Assembly (NCBI GenBank): GCA_965221295.1
Contig: OZ244879.1
Span: 2,170,001 to 2,234,000, forward strand
DNA length: 64,000 nt
Source of the DNA: Bin87 sp965221295
Lineage (GTDB): Bacteria; Chloroflexota; Dehalococcoidia; Lucifugimonadales; UBA3495
Reading direction: 5' to 3'
In this document: positions 25,621 to 34,197 of the stretch, in pieces
Position numbering within the stretch: position 1 is the first letter of the stretch
Layout of the letters: each line of letters opens with the position of its first letter
Position numbers and translations under genes: made by a program
Notes under the pieces: model-generated
What the model was told of the DNA's origin: nothing
Seen by the model: the letters and a program-made list of their open reading frames with translations, nothing else
Database searches by the model: none

Positions 25621-26504
25621 AGTACACCTCCTGCGTGCACTAAATTTCGTTGCACTCCAAGGCCGCCAACCCTTTTGATTGCATTCCAGAGCATTCAGTG
25701 GTTACACCACCCAATTTAGCGAAAATCTCAACCACAGTCAAGACAAAACGCAAATTATTTTTTTAGATTTTTTGTAAACTTTTAGAACGCCCTTGATTGC
25801 AGGCGTATTCTGCCACAATTCACCGCTCATTGCCACAACACGGCAAACGTGATTTGGCGATTTTTCCGCGATTCTAGGATGGTCGCCCCGACTTCCACTG
25901 CACTGAGTTGATGTCGGAACCGCTTGACGGTCTAGACGCCTGGGCACGGTGCGCAGGATTCCCTTGAACCAGGAGGCAGTGATCAGGACGACCGACAGCC
26001 GCAGTTGCAATTGTCAGGACACCGTGTCCGTCTCACCTGCGATGCGCGAGCGTTGGCGGTACACCCCTCTGAATGTACTGGCTCCAATTGGGAATCGGTG
26101 CTCGGTGAACCCCGCTCTTGGGCCCTAAAACGTCCGATGGTTCGGTGTACTCTTATCCGACAGCATTGCTACACTGTTGTGGTGATTTCGGTGTAATAGA
26201 GGCCAGTGCAACAGAGGCAAATCGGCCTGCCAATAACGCAATCCTGATCGCTCGTGCATTGCATCGCTTGGTTTGGATTTTGTTGCATCATGCCGAATTG
26301 ATACACTGCAGAAGACGCCAACGTAAAGTGTACTAACGCCCCGCAATGTACCGCAAGGTGGCATGTTTGGTACCCGCATGGGTGGAACCCCTACAAAATA
26401 ACGAAAGCGAACGAGAATTCCCCCTACAGTTGACACGTCGCTGCTCCTTGCCTAACCTGTCCATAGTCCGCGTTGGCGACAACCGATTCAGTGGAGCGAA
26501 TGCC
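25621..26504. other. Low-GC gap without recognised gene
   Basis: About 880 bases between divergent genes. It is clearly poorer in GC than its surroundings, with A/T runs near 25745-25790 on both strands. Short open frames are present but lack ribosome binding sites or domains. It probably contains the promoters of the HTH and threonine-dehydratase-like genes and may be a remnant of inserted DNA. Confidence 0.5.
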
Positions 26505-27473
26505 TTGACCATCCCCAATCTACGCGACGTCTACCAAGCCCGCGCTACGATCGCACCGTACTTCCCTCGAACGCCCCTCACCTATTCCGCAGCGCTTAGC
26601 GAGTTGCTGGAAGCAGAAGTGTACCTCAAGCATGAAGAACACCTACCGTTGGGAGCCTTCAAGTCCCGTGGCGGAATCAACTTGCTGGCCAGCATGTCAC
26701 AAGACGAACGAAAACGTGGAGTGATCACCGCGAGTAGCGGTAATCATGGTCAGTCTATTGCCAACGCATGCCGCATGTTCGGGGTCAGGGCTACCATCGG
26801 CCTGCCAGTTGGCGCCAACCCCAACAAGGTGGCGTCAATGGAGGCGCTGGGCGCTCGGTTGATATTCCATGGAGACAATTTCGATGAAGCCAGGGAATAT
26901 TGCGAAAGGCTAGCCCAAGAGGAAGGTTACCGCTACGTTCATCCTGTGAACGAGTTGGAACTCATCGCGGGCGTGGGCACCGCAAGCCTGGAGATTATTG
27001 AGGACCTTCCCGACGTGGATGTCATGATGCTTCCCGTTGGTGGTGGAAGCGGAGTCGCCGGGGCTTGCGTGGTAGCCGGTTCAATCAACCCAGACATCCG
27101 GGTGGTGGCTGTCCAGTCCGAAGCTGCCCCGGCTGCATTTCTTTCGTGGCAGCAAGGGCAACTAGTAGCTGCTCCGATGCGAACCTGGGTGGAAGGCACC
27201 GCCACTGCCGTCGGATACGAACTGCCACAGCAAATCATGAGGCACCGATTGCACGACTTCTTGCTGGTCAGCGACGATGACATCAAACGCGCTGTGGCCT
27301 TGCTGGTTGAGAAGGCCCATACCCTCGCCGAAGGAGCGGGAGCAACTGCCGTGGCCGGAGCGGTGCGCTATGGGGACGTGGTTCGAGGGAAAAAGGTCTC
27401 CATTACCATCACCGGGGCCAACATAACGTTGTCCCAACTCCGTGATTGCATAGAGGTTTATCTCGGGGGTTGA
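26505..27473 (+). CDS. Threonine/serine ammonia-lyase-like PLP enzyme
   Basis: A 322-residue fold-type II PLP enzyme. Landmarks: TPLTYSAALSELL, the PLP Lys in LPLGAFKSRGGINLL (~residue 55), the SSGNHGQSIA substrate loop (~79) and the phosphate-binding VGGGSGVAG (~180). It lacks an ACT regulatory domain, as in catabolic threonine dehydratase or serine racemase. TTG 26505 is chosen (GGAG 8 bases upstream; matches the family length); an ATG far upstream at 26346 would add 53 unlike residues. Its end overlaps the convergent AIR-synthase-like gene by 16 bases. Confidence 0.8.
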   Translation: MTIPNLRDVYQARATIAPYFPRTPLTYSAALSELLEAEVYLKHEEHLPLGAFKSRGGINLLASMSQDERKRGVITASSGNHGQSIANACRMFGVRATIGLPVGANPNKVASMEALGARLIFHGDNFDEAREYCERLAQEEGYRYVHPVNELELIAGVGTASLEIIEDLPDVDVMMLPVGGGSGVAGACVVAGSINPDIRVVAVQSEAAPAAFLSWQQGQLVAAPMRTWVEGTATAVGYELPQQIMRHRLHDFLLVSDDDIKRAVALLVEKAHTLAEGAGATAVAGAVRYGDVVRGKKVSITITGANITLSQLRDCIEVYLGG

Positions 27474-28534
27474 GCAGTAGGGCCAGTCTGGCCAGGCGCT
27501 ACCCCGGCGCCCAATCTCTGATCGAGATAGCGGGCCAGTTCGTCGCGGCTGTATTTGGGGAGTTGACGCTCTCCGGCCCGGTCGACAAGCCACATGCCGC
27601 CACTTTGTTCCACCATCTGTCCAACTTCCCAGCCGTTGACACCGACCGAATCCAATGCCTGTAATGCTCTGGGCGCATCGATGGCGGACATCGTAGCCAA
27701 CAGCGCCCCAGAACCCAACAGGCCCAAAGGGTCTATCCCCATAGCGCCGCAAATTTTCTCGCATTCGGCAAGAACCGGAGCGCTCTCAGCCTCGAATACC
27801 ACGCCCAGATTCGACGCGGTCGCTAATTCCCACAACGCAGTCAAAACGCCTCCTTCTGTGACGTCGTGCATGCTATGCACGGGAATGGATTCGCACAGAA
27901 CACGAGCTGCGGCAACCACGCTGATTCCAGGTTCCCGCAAATACTGGGCCGCTCGATAAATGGTGGATGGAGCTACGCCGGCCTTCTGCAGATCACCTGC
28001 GCACTCGGTGGCTAGAACGGCTGTTCCTTCGATAGCCAAACCTGTGGTCAGAACTACGCTGTCACCGTCCTGGGCGCCGGCGGTGGTTACAATTTGCGTT
28101 CGGTCCAGCAACTCGCCCAGCATGGTGCCTGCCACGATGGGGCGATCTATTCCCGGTGTAACTTCGCTGTGCCCGCCAACCACCATAATTCCGAGGTCGC
28201 GACAAGCGTTGGAGATGTCCGCATATATTTCGCGTACACCCTCGATTTCCATGTTCGTCGGCAACAGTACGGTTGGCAAGAACCACGTTGGCGCCGCCCC
28301 CGAACAGGCTATATCGTTCGCGTTCACCTGCACCGAGTACCAACCAACATGTTTGCCGGTGAAGGTGACGGGATCTGACTTGGCCACCAAAAGACGGTCG
28401 CCCATTTCGACGACTGCGCAGTCTTCGCCAACGGCGGGTCCCACTAGCACCCGGGGATCATGGGCGCCCAAGTCCATCAGCAGTTCCGCGAGTAATTCCG
28501 GCGGCAATTTTCCTAGTTGCAATTTGCCTCCCAT
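27458..28534 (-). CDS. AIR synthase-related (PurM/HypE-like) protein
   Basis: A 358-residue PurM-superfamily protein: acidic ATP site in GPAVGEDCAVVEMGDRLL (~33-50), VNANDIACSGAAPTWFL (~72), VVGGHSEVTPG (~118) and VHSMHDVTEGGVLTAL (~218). HypE and SelD relatives use ATP to activate carbamoyl or selenide groups; this one lacks the HypE C-terminal Cys and the SelD N-terminal Cys/Sec, so it is neither. Such stand-alone proteins are common in archaea and Chloroflexota with unknown substrate. Confidence 0.75.
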   Translation of the reverse strand: MGGKLQLGKLPPELLAELLMDLGAHDPRVLVGPAVGEDCAVVEMGDRLLVAKSDPVTFTGKHVGWYSVQVNANDIACSGAAPTWFLPTVLLPTNMEIEGVREIYADISNACRDLGIMVVGGHSEVTPGIDRPIVAGTMLGELLDRTQIVTTAGAQDGDSVVLTTGLAIEGTAVLATECAGDLQKAGVAPSTIYRAAQYLREPGISVVAAARVLCESIPVHSMHDVTEGGVLTALWELATASNLGVVFEAESAPVLAECEKICGAMGIDPLGLLGSGALLATMSAIDAPRALQALDSVGVNGWEVGQMVEQSGGMWLVDRAGERQLPKYSRDELARYLDQRLGAGVAPGQTGPTAQPPR

Positions 28535-28882
28535 GGTCCGAGGTTCCAGGTCAAGTTTACCAAATTCCCGTGGGTACCATGGTCCGACTTACTGCCGTTG
28601 CCTGAGTAGCGCGGCAATATTGACCTACGGCAGCCGTTCGCAACGCCCACGTACCCTTATAGTGGCGTTGAACCCACGGAGGCGGCGGAGTCACGGAGGA
28701 CCGACACGGCGCGGATTTACATTACCACGGCGTTGGGTTTTGCGATGGCAATCAATCGAGCGCTCGGCGTGGGTTCACCTACGCACGCAACCGCGATACG
28801 CGTGATGAGCAACTTCGCTTGCAGACGCTTTGGAGTTTGCTATAATTGATGCGTCTGAAGTTCGCACTTTGGACAAGACGAT
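28535..28882. other. Intergenic region upstream of tRNA-Glu
   Basis: About 350 bases between the divergent AIR-synthase-like gene and the tRNA. It should contain the tRNA promoter; a TATAAT-like tataattg occurs at ~28842. No gene seen. Confidence 0.4.
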
Positions 28883-28960
28883 GGCGCATTCGTCTAGCGG
28901 CCCAGGACACCGCCCTCTCAAGGCGGAGATCAGGGGTTCGAATCCCCTATGCGCCACCAG
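28883..28960 (+). tRNA. tRNA-Glu (CTC)
   Basis: Full cloverleaf: acceptor GGCGCAT/ATGCGCC, anticodon arm CCGCC-CTCTCAA-GGCGG with anticodon CTC, T arm with GGTTCGAATCC, discriminator A and encoded CCA. A terminator hairpin follows at once. Confidence 0.95.
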
Positions 28961-28969
28961 GAATCTGAG

Positions 28970-29002
28970 ACGCCGGCGTCACCTTGCACGCCGGCGTTTT
29001 TG
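28970..29002 (+). terminator. Intrinsic terminator after tRNA-Glu
   Basis: Two copies of the self-complementary ACGCCGGCGT separated by 8-9 bases form a strong stem followed by a run of T. Position is within one base or so. Confidence 0.8.
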
Positions 29003-29295
29003 TCTTCCGATCCGCCGTTGCGACCGTCTCGGCGATGGTGCGATCGGGTTGCGCCTCCGTTGTGGCATTGACGTGCATTGGGGCGGTGTTTCGCGCGACG
29101 CCTTACGAGGCTGACCATTGGATGGGAAAGAATACATTGGCGGGCTGACTTCGTTTGATCTTGCTATGGCCATTGCGGCAAGGATGGTGGCAAGATCGAC
29201 ACTATGACGGTGCACTGTAGCGGTGGAGACGGCTATAATGCTCCACTGGATCGACTGAATTGTTTACCGCCTCCTGCGGGCAATTGGGAGCCGAA

Positions 29296-30675
29296 ATGTC
29301 TGGCACTAAAGTCAAAATCGAGAACGCCCGGTATCTGGTCACGATGGACGCGGAAAGGCGCATCATCACAGATGGATCCATCGTGATCGACGGGGGCCGG
29401 ATCAGCCAGGTTGCAAAGGCCACTGAGTTGGCGGCCATCTCAGCTGACACCGTGATCGACGCCAGCGGAATGGTTGTGACGCCGGGGTTCGTAAACGGAC
29501 ATATGCACATCAGCTATGCTCATGCCGTCCGCGGGCTGTTTCCCGACAACTTGGGCAGCGATTACCTTCCGAACGTGTTCCGATTGCAGGCCGCGATGAC
29601 TGCTGAGGACGAGTACGCGACGTCACTATTGGCGATAACCGAGCTGTTGAAATACGGCACCACCACGTTCGTTGACCCCGGCACCACCACGCACTTGGAT
29701 GTGTGCCTGGAAGCGTACGCGCAATCTGGATGCCGAATCGTGGTCGGACGCAACGTGGTGGACCGGCCCAATCCTTTGAATCTGCCGGTGTACGAAACAG
29801 AGGAAGCAATACGAAAGACCGAAGAGGCGGTAGATGGTTACCACGGGGCGCTGGATGGCCTAGTGTCCGCGTGGGCGATGCCTTTTTCCTCTGAATATTG
29901 TTCCCCTGAATTGCTGAAGGCGACCAGCGCCATAGCTGAATCCGGGGGCACGCGGTCGACCCTGCACTTCACCAACGGACCTGGTTGGATAGGAAGGTGC
30001 AGGGAGGAGCATGGATGCAATCCCACAGAGTACCTGGACCAGCAAGGCGTATTGACACGGAGCATGACGTTAGCCCATTGCCTGGGGATAGGCGAGGACG
30101 AGGCGCGGTTGATCGGTGAAAGAGGAGCCGCGGTGGTGATGTGCCCCACGGCTGCGGTAAAAGGGGGAGCGCGCATGACCAGGCAAGGACTGCTGCCAGA
30201 GCTGCTAAAGTTCGGCGCGGTGGTAGGTCTCGGCACCGACGCAGGGAACAATTCCAACCTGCTGGAAACGTTACGGTCCGTTTACTTGGCGGCGGTGCTG
30301 TACAAGGATGGCCGAGGCGACGTGGGGATGATTCCGGCGGAAACGGCGCTGGAGTTGGGAACCATTGGCGGCGCCGCCGCGCTGGGAATGGATGACATAA
30401 TCGGGTCCATTGAACCGGGCAAAGCCGGCGACTTGGCGCTGTTCGATACCGGCCGGGCGGAATGGGCAGCGCTGCACCATCCGGTTAATTCGTTGGTGTA
30501 CAACGCCGACGGACGCAGCGTACACACGGTGTTGGTAAATGGCCGCGTGGTGGTGAAGGATCACCAACCGGTATTCGTTGATGAGCGGGAATTGGTGGCG
30601 GACGTGCAACGAAAGGGCGAAGCGTTGATCGGCCGGGCTGGCGTGAAATTCGACTCGATCTGGCCAGTATTGTAA
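29296..30675 (+). CDS. Amidohydrolase (cytosine/SAH/triazine deaminase-like)
   Basis: A 459-residue amidohydrolase-superfamily TIM-barrel enzyme. Metal and catalytic motifs: NGHMHIS (~70), LHFTNG (~220) with the third-strand His, AHCLGIGEDE (~261) and GTDAGNNSN (~312), then the C-terminal beta-sandwich return (SIEPGKAGDLALFD). This matches TRZ/ATZ and MTA/SAH-deaminase relatives, which deaminate or dechlorinate nitrogen heterocycles. The Glu that usually follows the third His (H-x-x-E) is Asn here, so the substrate may differ. GGGAG precedes ATG 29296; 29260 would add 12 residues. Confidence 0.85.
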   Translation: MSGTKVKIENARYLVTMDAERRIITDGSIVIDGGRISQVAKATELAAISADTVIDASGMVVTPGFVNGHMHISYAHAVRGLFPDNLGSDYLPNVFRLQAAMTAEDEYATSLLAITELLKYGTTTFVDPGTTTHLDVCLEAYAQSGCRIVVGRNVVDRPNPLNLPVYETEEAIRKTEEAVDGYHGALDGLVSAWAMPFSSEYCSPELLKATSAIAESGGTRSTLHFTNGPGWIGRCREEHGCNPTEYLDQQGVLTRSMTLAHCLGIGEDEARLIGERGAAVVMCPTAAVKGGARMTRQGLLPELLKFGAVVGLGTDAGNNSNLLETLRSVYLAAVLYKDGRGDVGMIPAETALELGTIGGAAALGMDDIIGSIEPGKAGDLALFDTGRAEWAALHHPVNSLVYNADGRSVHTVLVNGRVVVKDHQPVFVDERELVADVQRKGEALIGRAGVKFDSIWPVL

Positions 30676-30692
30676 CCCGCGAAGGAACGGAC

Positions 30693-31643
30693 CTAGGTTT
30701 CGGCGTTGGGTTCGCCAATGTCGCGGAGGATGTTTTCCAACGCCTGATCGAGGGCTGGGTCCAGTTCGACGGGCTCGACGAACGGGGTGTATTGATAGTC
30801 GAGGCGCACCTGATCGATGATCTGCTTGGCTTCGTTGTTCGTTTGGCCCAGGCGTTCCAAGTTGTCCAGGAGTTCTCGAGACTCGCGGTTGCCCATTTGT
30901 TCCAATTCAGACAGATCCATCTCGATGCCGAACAAAGAGCGCAAGCGGCGAAGGATGTCGTAGTAAGCCCGGTGGTCTTGGGTGATACCCAGCTGATTGT
31001 TGTTGCTGGTCATAAAAGGATACATGGGGGCCATGGCGCCCATGCGAAACATTTGCACGTCGGGGTGTTCGTAATGGGCCACGGAGACGAGGGCCATGCC
31101 GATGGTAGGGCCTTGCCGCCCACGGCTACCGTAGCTGGAGAACTGGACTCCGTAACGCTCCAGCTGTTCTCGCATCTCGGGCCGGGAGTAGACGCAGGTG
31201 ATGCGGCGTTCGAGGTCGGGAGGCGCCGGGCCGTTGACACCTTCGACTGCGACGGTCTGCTGGATGCCCAGGGATTTCACGGCGCTGAAGAAAGCGTCGG
31301 AGTAGATGTCCATACGGTACCAGGGTTCTTCACCGAGGAAAACCAGGAGACCGTTGCCGATTTCGTAGAAGGAGTTTTGGCGGGACATTGGGGCGCTGGG
31401 CAGGCCCTCGCTGAACGCGGCGGAGGGACGGAAAGCGTCGTGGGTGCCGGCGACCTGGAACGGGTAACACATGCGATTGACGTGTTCGGAGAGTTGGCCG
31501 ATTTGCCTACCGTCGTTCTTCTCGATCAGGTAACGGGGGAGGCCGCTGGAGATCCTGCCACCGTTGGACCACTGTCGGCGCCACCCGGCAATGAGGTAGT
31601 TGGCTTCGGGTTTGTCGGTGAATGAAAAAAGTTCCTCTGGCAT
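30693..31643 (-). CDS. PAC2-like (proteasome-assembly-chaperone fold) protein
   Basis: A 316-residue cytoplasmic protein. The pattern YLIAGWRRQWSNGG near residue 15, a central EGVNGPAPP/VYSRPEM region and a helical tail match the PAC2 family seen in Actinobacteria, Chloroflexota and Archaea. The role in bacteria without an obvious proteasome here is unclear. It stands convergent with the amidohydrolase and upstream of a small hypothetical on the same strand. Confidence 0.55.
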   Translation of the reverse strand: MPEELFSFTDKPEANYLIAGWRRQWSNGGRISSGLPRYLIEKNDGRQIGQLSEHVNRMCYPFQVAGTHDAFRPSAAFSEGLPSAPMSRQNSFYEIGNGLLVFLGEEPWYRMDIYSDAFFSAVKSLGIQQTVAVEGVNGPAPPDLERRITCVYSRPEMREQLERYGVQFSSYGSRGRQGPTIGMALVSVAHYEHPDVQMFRMGAMAPMYPFMTSNNNQLGITQDHRAYYDILRRLRSLFGIEMDLSELEQMGNRESRELLDNLERLGQTNNEAKQIIDQVRLDYQYTPFVEPVELDPALDQALENILRDIGEPNAET

Positions 31644-31723
31644 AATGGACCGTCTCCCTACCCAGCTGCCACGACGAGGTTTAGGCTAATATACCACATC
31701 GGGGGCGCGGTTCTTCAGGGGAT

Positions 31724-32038
31724 TTAGTTGCGGGAGAAACCTCCGCCGCCGCCAAGACCCCTGGTTTGTTCGTTCACCAGGAAAGCGCCAGTGTCCCTAC
31801 CCTGGGCGGTTTCCAAGTCCACGTCGAAGCGTTGGCCGCCGAATTCGCCGAGCATCTCGAAGCGGCGTTCGGTGTAAACCCTGCCTTCAAACCCGGGGCT
31901 TTCGACATCCCGTTCGTCTTCGCCAGCCAGGTACATTTCGACGGCGGTGGTCATCAGCTTATCGCGGTCTTCGCCACTGAGGATGCTTGGAGCGCGGAGG
32001 AAAACGTATCCCCAGCGGATGCCTTGATGGTCCATCAT
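31724..32038 (-). CDS. Hypothetical protein with glycine-rich tail
   Basis: A 104-residue protein. It contains a LMTTAVEMYLAG helix, acidic middle and a C-terminal GLGGGGGFSRN tail, with no transmembrane segment. It precedes the PAC2-like gene by 80 bases on the same strand, so they may be co-transcribed. Family unknown. Confidence 0.45.
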   Translation of the reverse strand: MMDHQGIRWGYVFLRAPSILSGEDRDKLMTTAVEMYLAGEDERDVESPGFEGRVYTERRFEMLGEFGGQRFDVDLETAQGRDTGAFLVNEQTRGLGGGGGFSRN

Positions 32039-32131
32039 GGAGTTGCCTGAATCAGTTTGGATGGCGCGGTAGCGGGGACCATGGCGGACAGTTTGGGTTG
32101 AGATTGGCAGCAGGACGGGAGTGGCGGTTGG

Positions 32132-32205
32132 TGGGCGGTGAGGGACTCGAACCCCCGGCCTTCTGCGTGTAAAGCAGACGCTCTAACCATCTGAGCTAAC
32201 CGCCC
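32132..32205 (-). tRNA. tRNA-Val (TAC)
   Basis: Cloverleaf with acceptor GGGCGGT/ACCGCCC, anticodon arm TCTGC-TTTACAC-GCAGA (anticodon TAC) and T arm with GGTTCGAGTCC. Last of four tRNAs read on the minus strand. Confidence 0.95.
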
Positions 32206-32238
32206 GCAGGGATGCCATGCGATAGGGCAAAGGAATGG

Positions 32239-32311
32239 CGCGCTTGGCGAGATTCGAACTCACGACCTCTGCCTCCGCAGGGCAGCGCTCTATCCACTGA
32301 GCTACAAGCGC
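32239..32311 (-). tRNA. tRNA-Arg (GCG)
   Basis: Acceptor GCGCTTG/CAAGCGC, D arm GCTCAGTGGATAGAGC, anticodon arm CTGCC-CTGCGGA-GGCAG giving anticodon GCG, T arm GTGAG-TTCGAAT-CTCGC. Bacteria normally read CGN with tRNA-Arg(ACG) edited to inosine; GCG is unusual. Confidence 0.9.
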
Positions 32312-32322
32312 GCGTTGGAAAA

Positions 32323-32409
32323 TGGTGCCGAGGGAGGGATTTGAACCCACACGTCCGTAATGGACACTGCGCCCTGAACGCAGCGCGTCTGCCGTTTCGC
32401 CACCTCGGC
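32323..32409 (-). tRNA. tRNA-Leu (CAG)
   Basis: Class II tRNA with long variable arm. Acceptor GCCGAGG/CCTCGGC, anticodon loop GTTCAGG with anticodon CAG, variable arm TGTCC...GGACG, T arm with GGTTCAAATCC, CCA encoded. Confidence 0.95.
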
Positions 32410-32452
32410 CCGGTGGTTTTCCGATGTTAAGATCGTATCGCTGCGGCGGGAA

Positions 32453-32528
32453 TGGTGGGCGATGGAGGATTTGAACCTCCGACCTCCTCGGTGTGAACGA
32501 GGCGCTCTAACCGCTGAGCTAACCGCCC
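32453..32528 (-). tRNA. tRNA-Val (CAC)
   Basis: Acceptor GGGCGGT/ATCGCCC (one G-T pair), anticodon arm CCTCG-TTCACAC-CGAGG with anticodon CAC, T arm with GGTTCAAATCC, CCA encoded. First of the cluster. Confidence 0.95.
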
Positions 32529-32684
32529 CAGCGTTGCGCCATCCATTATAGCCTTGCAACCGCGATACAGCAACCGGGATGAAGGGACTGGAAGATGGAT
32601 GACGTCGGATGTGATCCGGTTTCCCGTGGCAATTGGGAAACCGGACGATCCGTGGTTGCGCTGAATTGCCGTAATCGGCGCTGG

Positions 32685-33374
32685 TCAACTGGCTTGCGGT
32701 TGATTGTCGAGGATGGTAGGCGGAGGACGAATCTGCGTGACCGGTAGCGTGGATATGGCGGTCGGGACAGCAGGGTCGGGGAGAACCGTTGGGAGTGGGC
32801 ACTCGACAATCGGTTGCGGACGACGACTACTCTGCGGTTCGGTGACGGTTACGGGAGTGGGTGGCCCGCTGGCCGACGAAGGTCTTGGCGGCAGGGGCAG
32901 CGGGTATTCCATTGTAGGGATTTCAGGTTTGGCGGCGATGACCCGTTCGAGTCGCGCGATGAGGCGTCGCATGCGGCGTCTCAACCTGAACAACGTTTGA
33001 AGGGCAACGCGAGGTCCCATGGCCTCGATGCGCTTCGGGGTCAGGAGGCAGAGTTCGCGGAAGGCTCGCAGATGGCTGCGGGGCAGCGCGCAATCGAAAA
33101 TCACGATTTCCAGGGCCGTGATGAGGCGTCGCCGGGAGTGATGGCTCAATCGCCAGTGGACCGCGGCGGCGGTGACGGCATGGGTGGCGGATCGACGTAA
33201 GGCGTCCCAGCCTTGGAGCGGCTCGTTGGCGGCGATGTGGTAGGATGCCAGGTCGAAGTAACGGTGGCTTTGTTGTAGATGGCGGGTGGTAGTTCCGATG
33301 TCGATGTCTCCTTGTTGAAAGGCCGGGTGGTGGCGGGTGAAATGAGAGGCAGGCACTTCTTTCGTTGTCAGCAT
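32685..33374 (-). CDS. HEPN/PaREP1-like protein, copy 2
   Basis: About 229 residues from ATG 33374. The helical core (residues ~27-140) contains SHRYFDLASYHIAANEPLQ and LRRSATHAVTAAAVHW; RRSATH fits the HEPN R-x4-H ribonuclease motif. A Pro/Thr-rich C-terminal tail (~150-229) looks disordered. It aligns over its core with the copy at 21480-22001. Start is uncertain: the frame is open far upstream, but AAGGAG at 33308-33313 lies 8 bases before an ATC (33299), exactly as in copy 1. The cluster of four tRNAs lies just downstream; HEPN RNases often target tRNA, but the link here is only positional. Confidence 0.6.
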   Translation of the reverse strand: MLTTKEVPASHFTRHHPAFQQGDIDIGTTTRHLQQSHRYFDLASYHIAANEPLQGWDALRRSATHAVTAAAVHWRLSHHSRRRLITALEIVIFDCALPRSHLRAFRELCLLTPKRIEAMGPRVALQTLFRLRRRMRRLIARLERVIAAKPEIPTMEYPLPLPPRPSSASGPPTPVTVTEPQSSRRPQPIVECPLPTVLPDPAVPTAISTLPVTQIRPPPTILDNQPQAS

Positions 33375-33436
33375 ACGGCCGAGCACGCAACGATTTGACC
33401 CCTTCTTTTTCGCGTGCTTGGGACGCGGATTGGCAT
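33368..33436 (-). promoter_or_regulatory. Conserved leader with short open frame, copy 2
   Basis: A 22-codon frame (starts MPIRVPSTRK, ends CSAVC, stop TGA) that matches copy 1 at 21345-21416 in start, STRK block, SAV ending and stop position, and shares flanking nucleotide blocks. The TGA lies just downstream of the ATG at 33374, in another frame. Confidence 0.5.
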
Positions 33437-33840
33437 CCTGACGCGCGGGCTCAGGCATTCCCGTTAACCCAGTGGCACTCCTGGTGAATGGTCGGACCGT
33501 TCGGCAGCGCTTTGCCACTGCGGTTGGTTGCGAATTTGGAACTGACGGGGTTGGCCGTCGAAAGAAGAACCTGCCTCTGCTCGTTTGGATTTGGAACAGC
33601 TGTTTGCCTAGACGATTTCAGTGTAGCGGGCTGGCATGGGTTGGCGCAAGGGCAGGGCGTCACTGGTTAGGGTAGAGCGGTCGGCCAGTGTTCGTCGGTT
33701 GATGGGCTGAATTGGACGGAGGGCGACCGGGTGATTGGGGGGAGCGATGTAAGGATGGTTATGTAAGGCAATGAAGGAAACGCTGCCTACGTTAAACATA
33801 ACATGCCTTGTGCGAACCATTGAGCGCCGCGCACCGCCGC
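33437..33840. other. Intergenic region before repeat array 1
   Basis: About 400 bases with weak open frames only. No gene supported. The 33430-33470 part still resembles the leader of HEPN-like copy 1. Confidence 0.4.
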
Positions 33841-34197
33841 TAAAGGGTGGCGTGCGGGGTAGTGGCGTAGGGCCGTTGGTTGTGGTCTTCGAGATTGCCG
33901 CGGCCTTCGGCCTCGCAATGACAGATAAACTGCCGGGATTGCGCTGGCGATGACACCTAAAGGGTGGCGTGCGGGGTAGTGGCGTAGGGCCGTTGGTTGT
34001 GGTCTTCGAGATTGCCACGGCCTTTGGCCTCGCAATGACAGTACATTTGCCGGGGTTGCCGCGCTTCGCTGGCAATGACAGATAAACTGCCGGGATTGCG
34101 CTGGCGATGACAGTACATATGCTGGGATTGCCACGGCCTTCGGCCTCGCAATGACAGTACATTTGCCGGGATTGCCGCGCTTCGCTCGCAATGACAG
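33841..34197. repeat. Hairpin repeat array 1
   Basis: Contains three long hairpin units (ATTGC-CACGGCC-TTY-GGCCTC-GCAAT followed by GACAG) and about four short variants with a gcgcttcgctggc core. A ~118-bp block starting taaagggtggcgtgcgg and ending after a short hairpin is present twice. The array abuts the stop codon of the CoA-transferase gene, where its last hairpin could help end transcription. Confidence 0.9.

Noticed and set aside
27458..28534. SelD (selenophosphate synthase) as the partner of selA
   Set aside because: Lacks the N-terminal Cys/Sec and Lys of SelD; fits a generic AIR-synthase-related protein.
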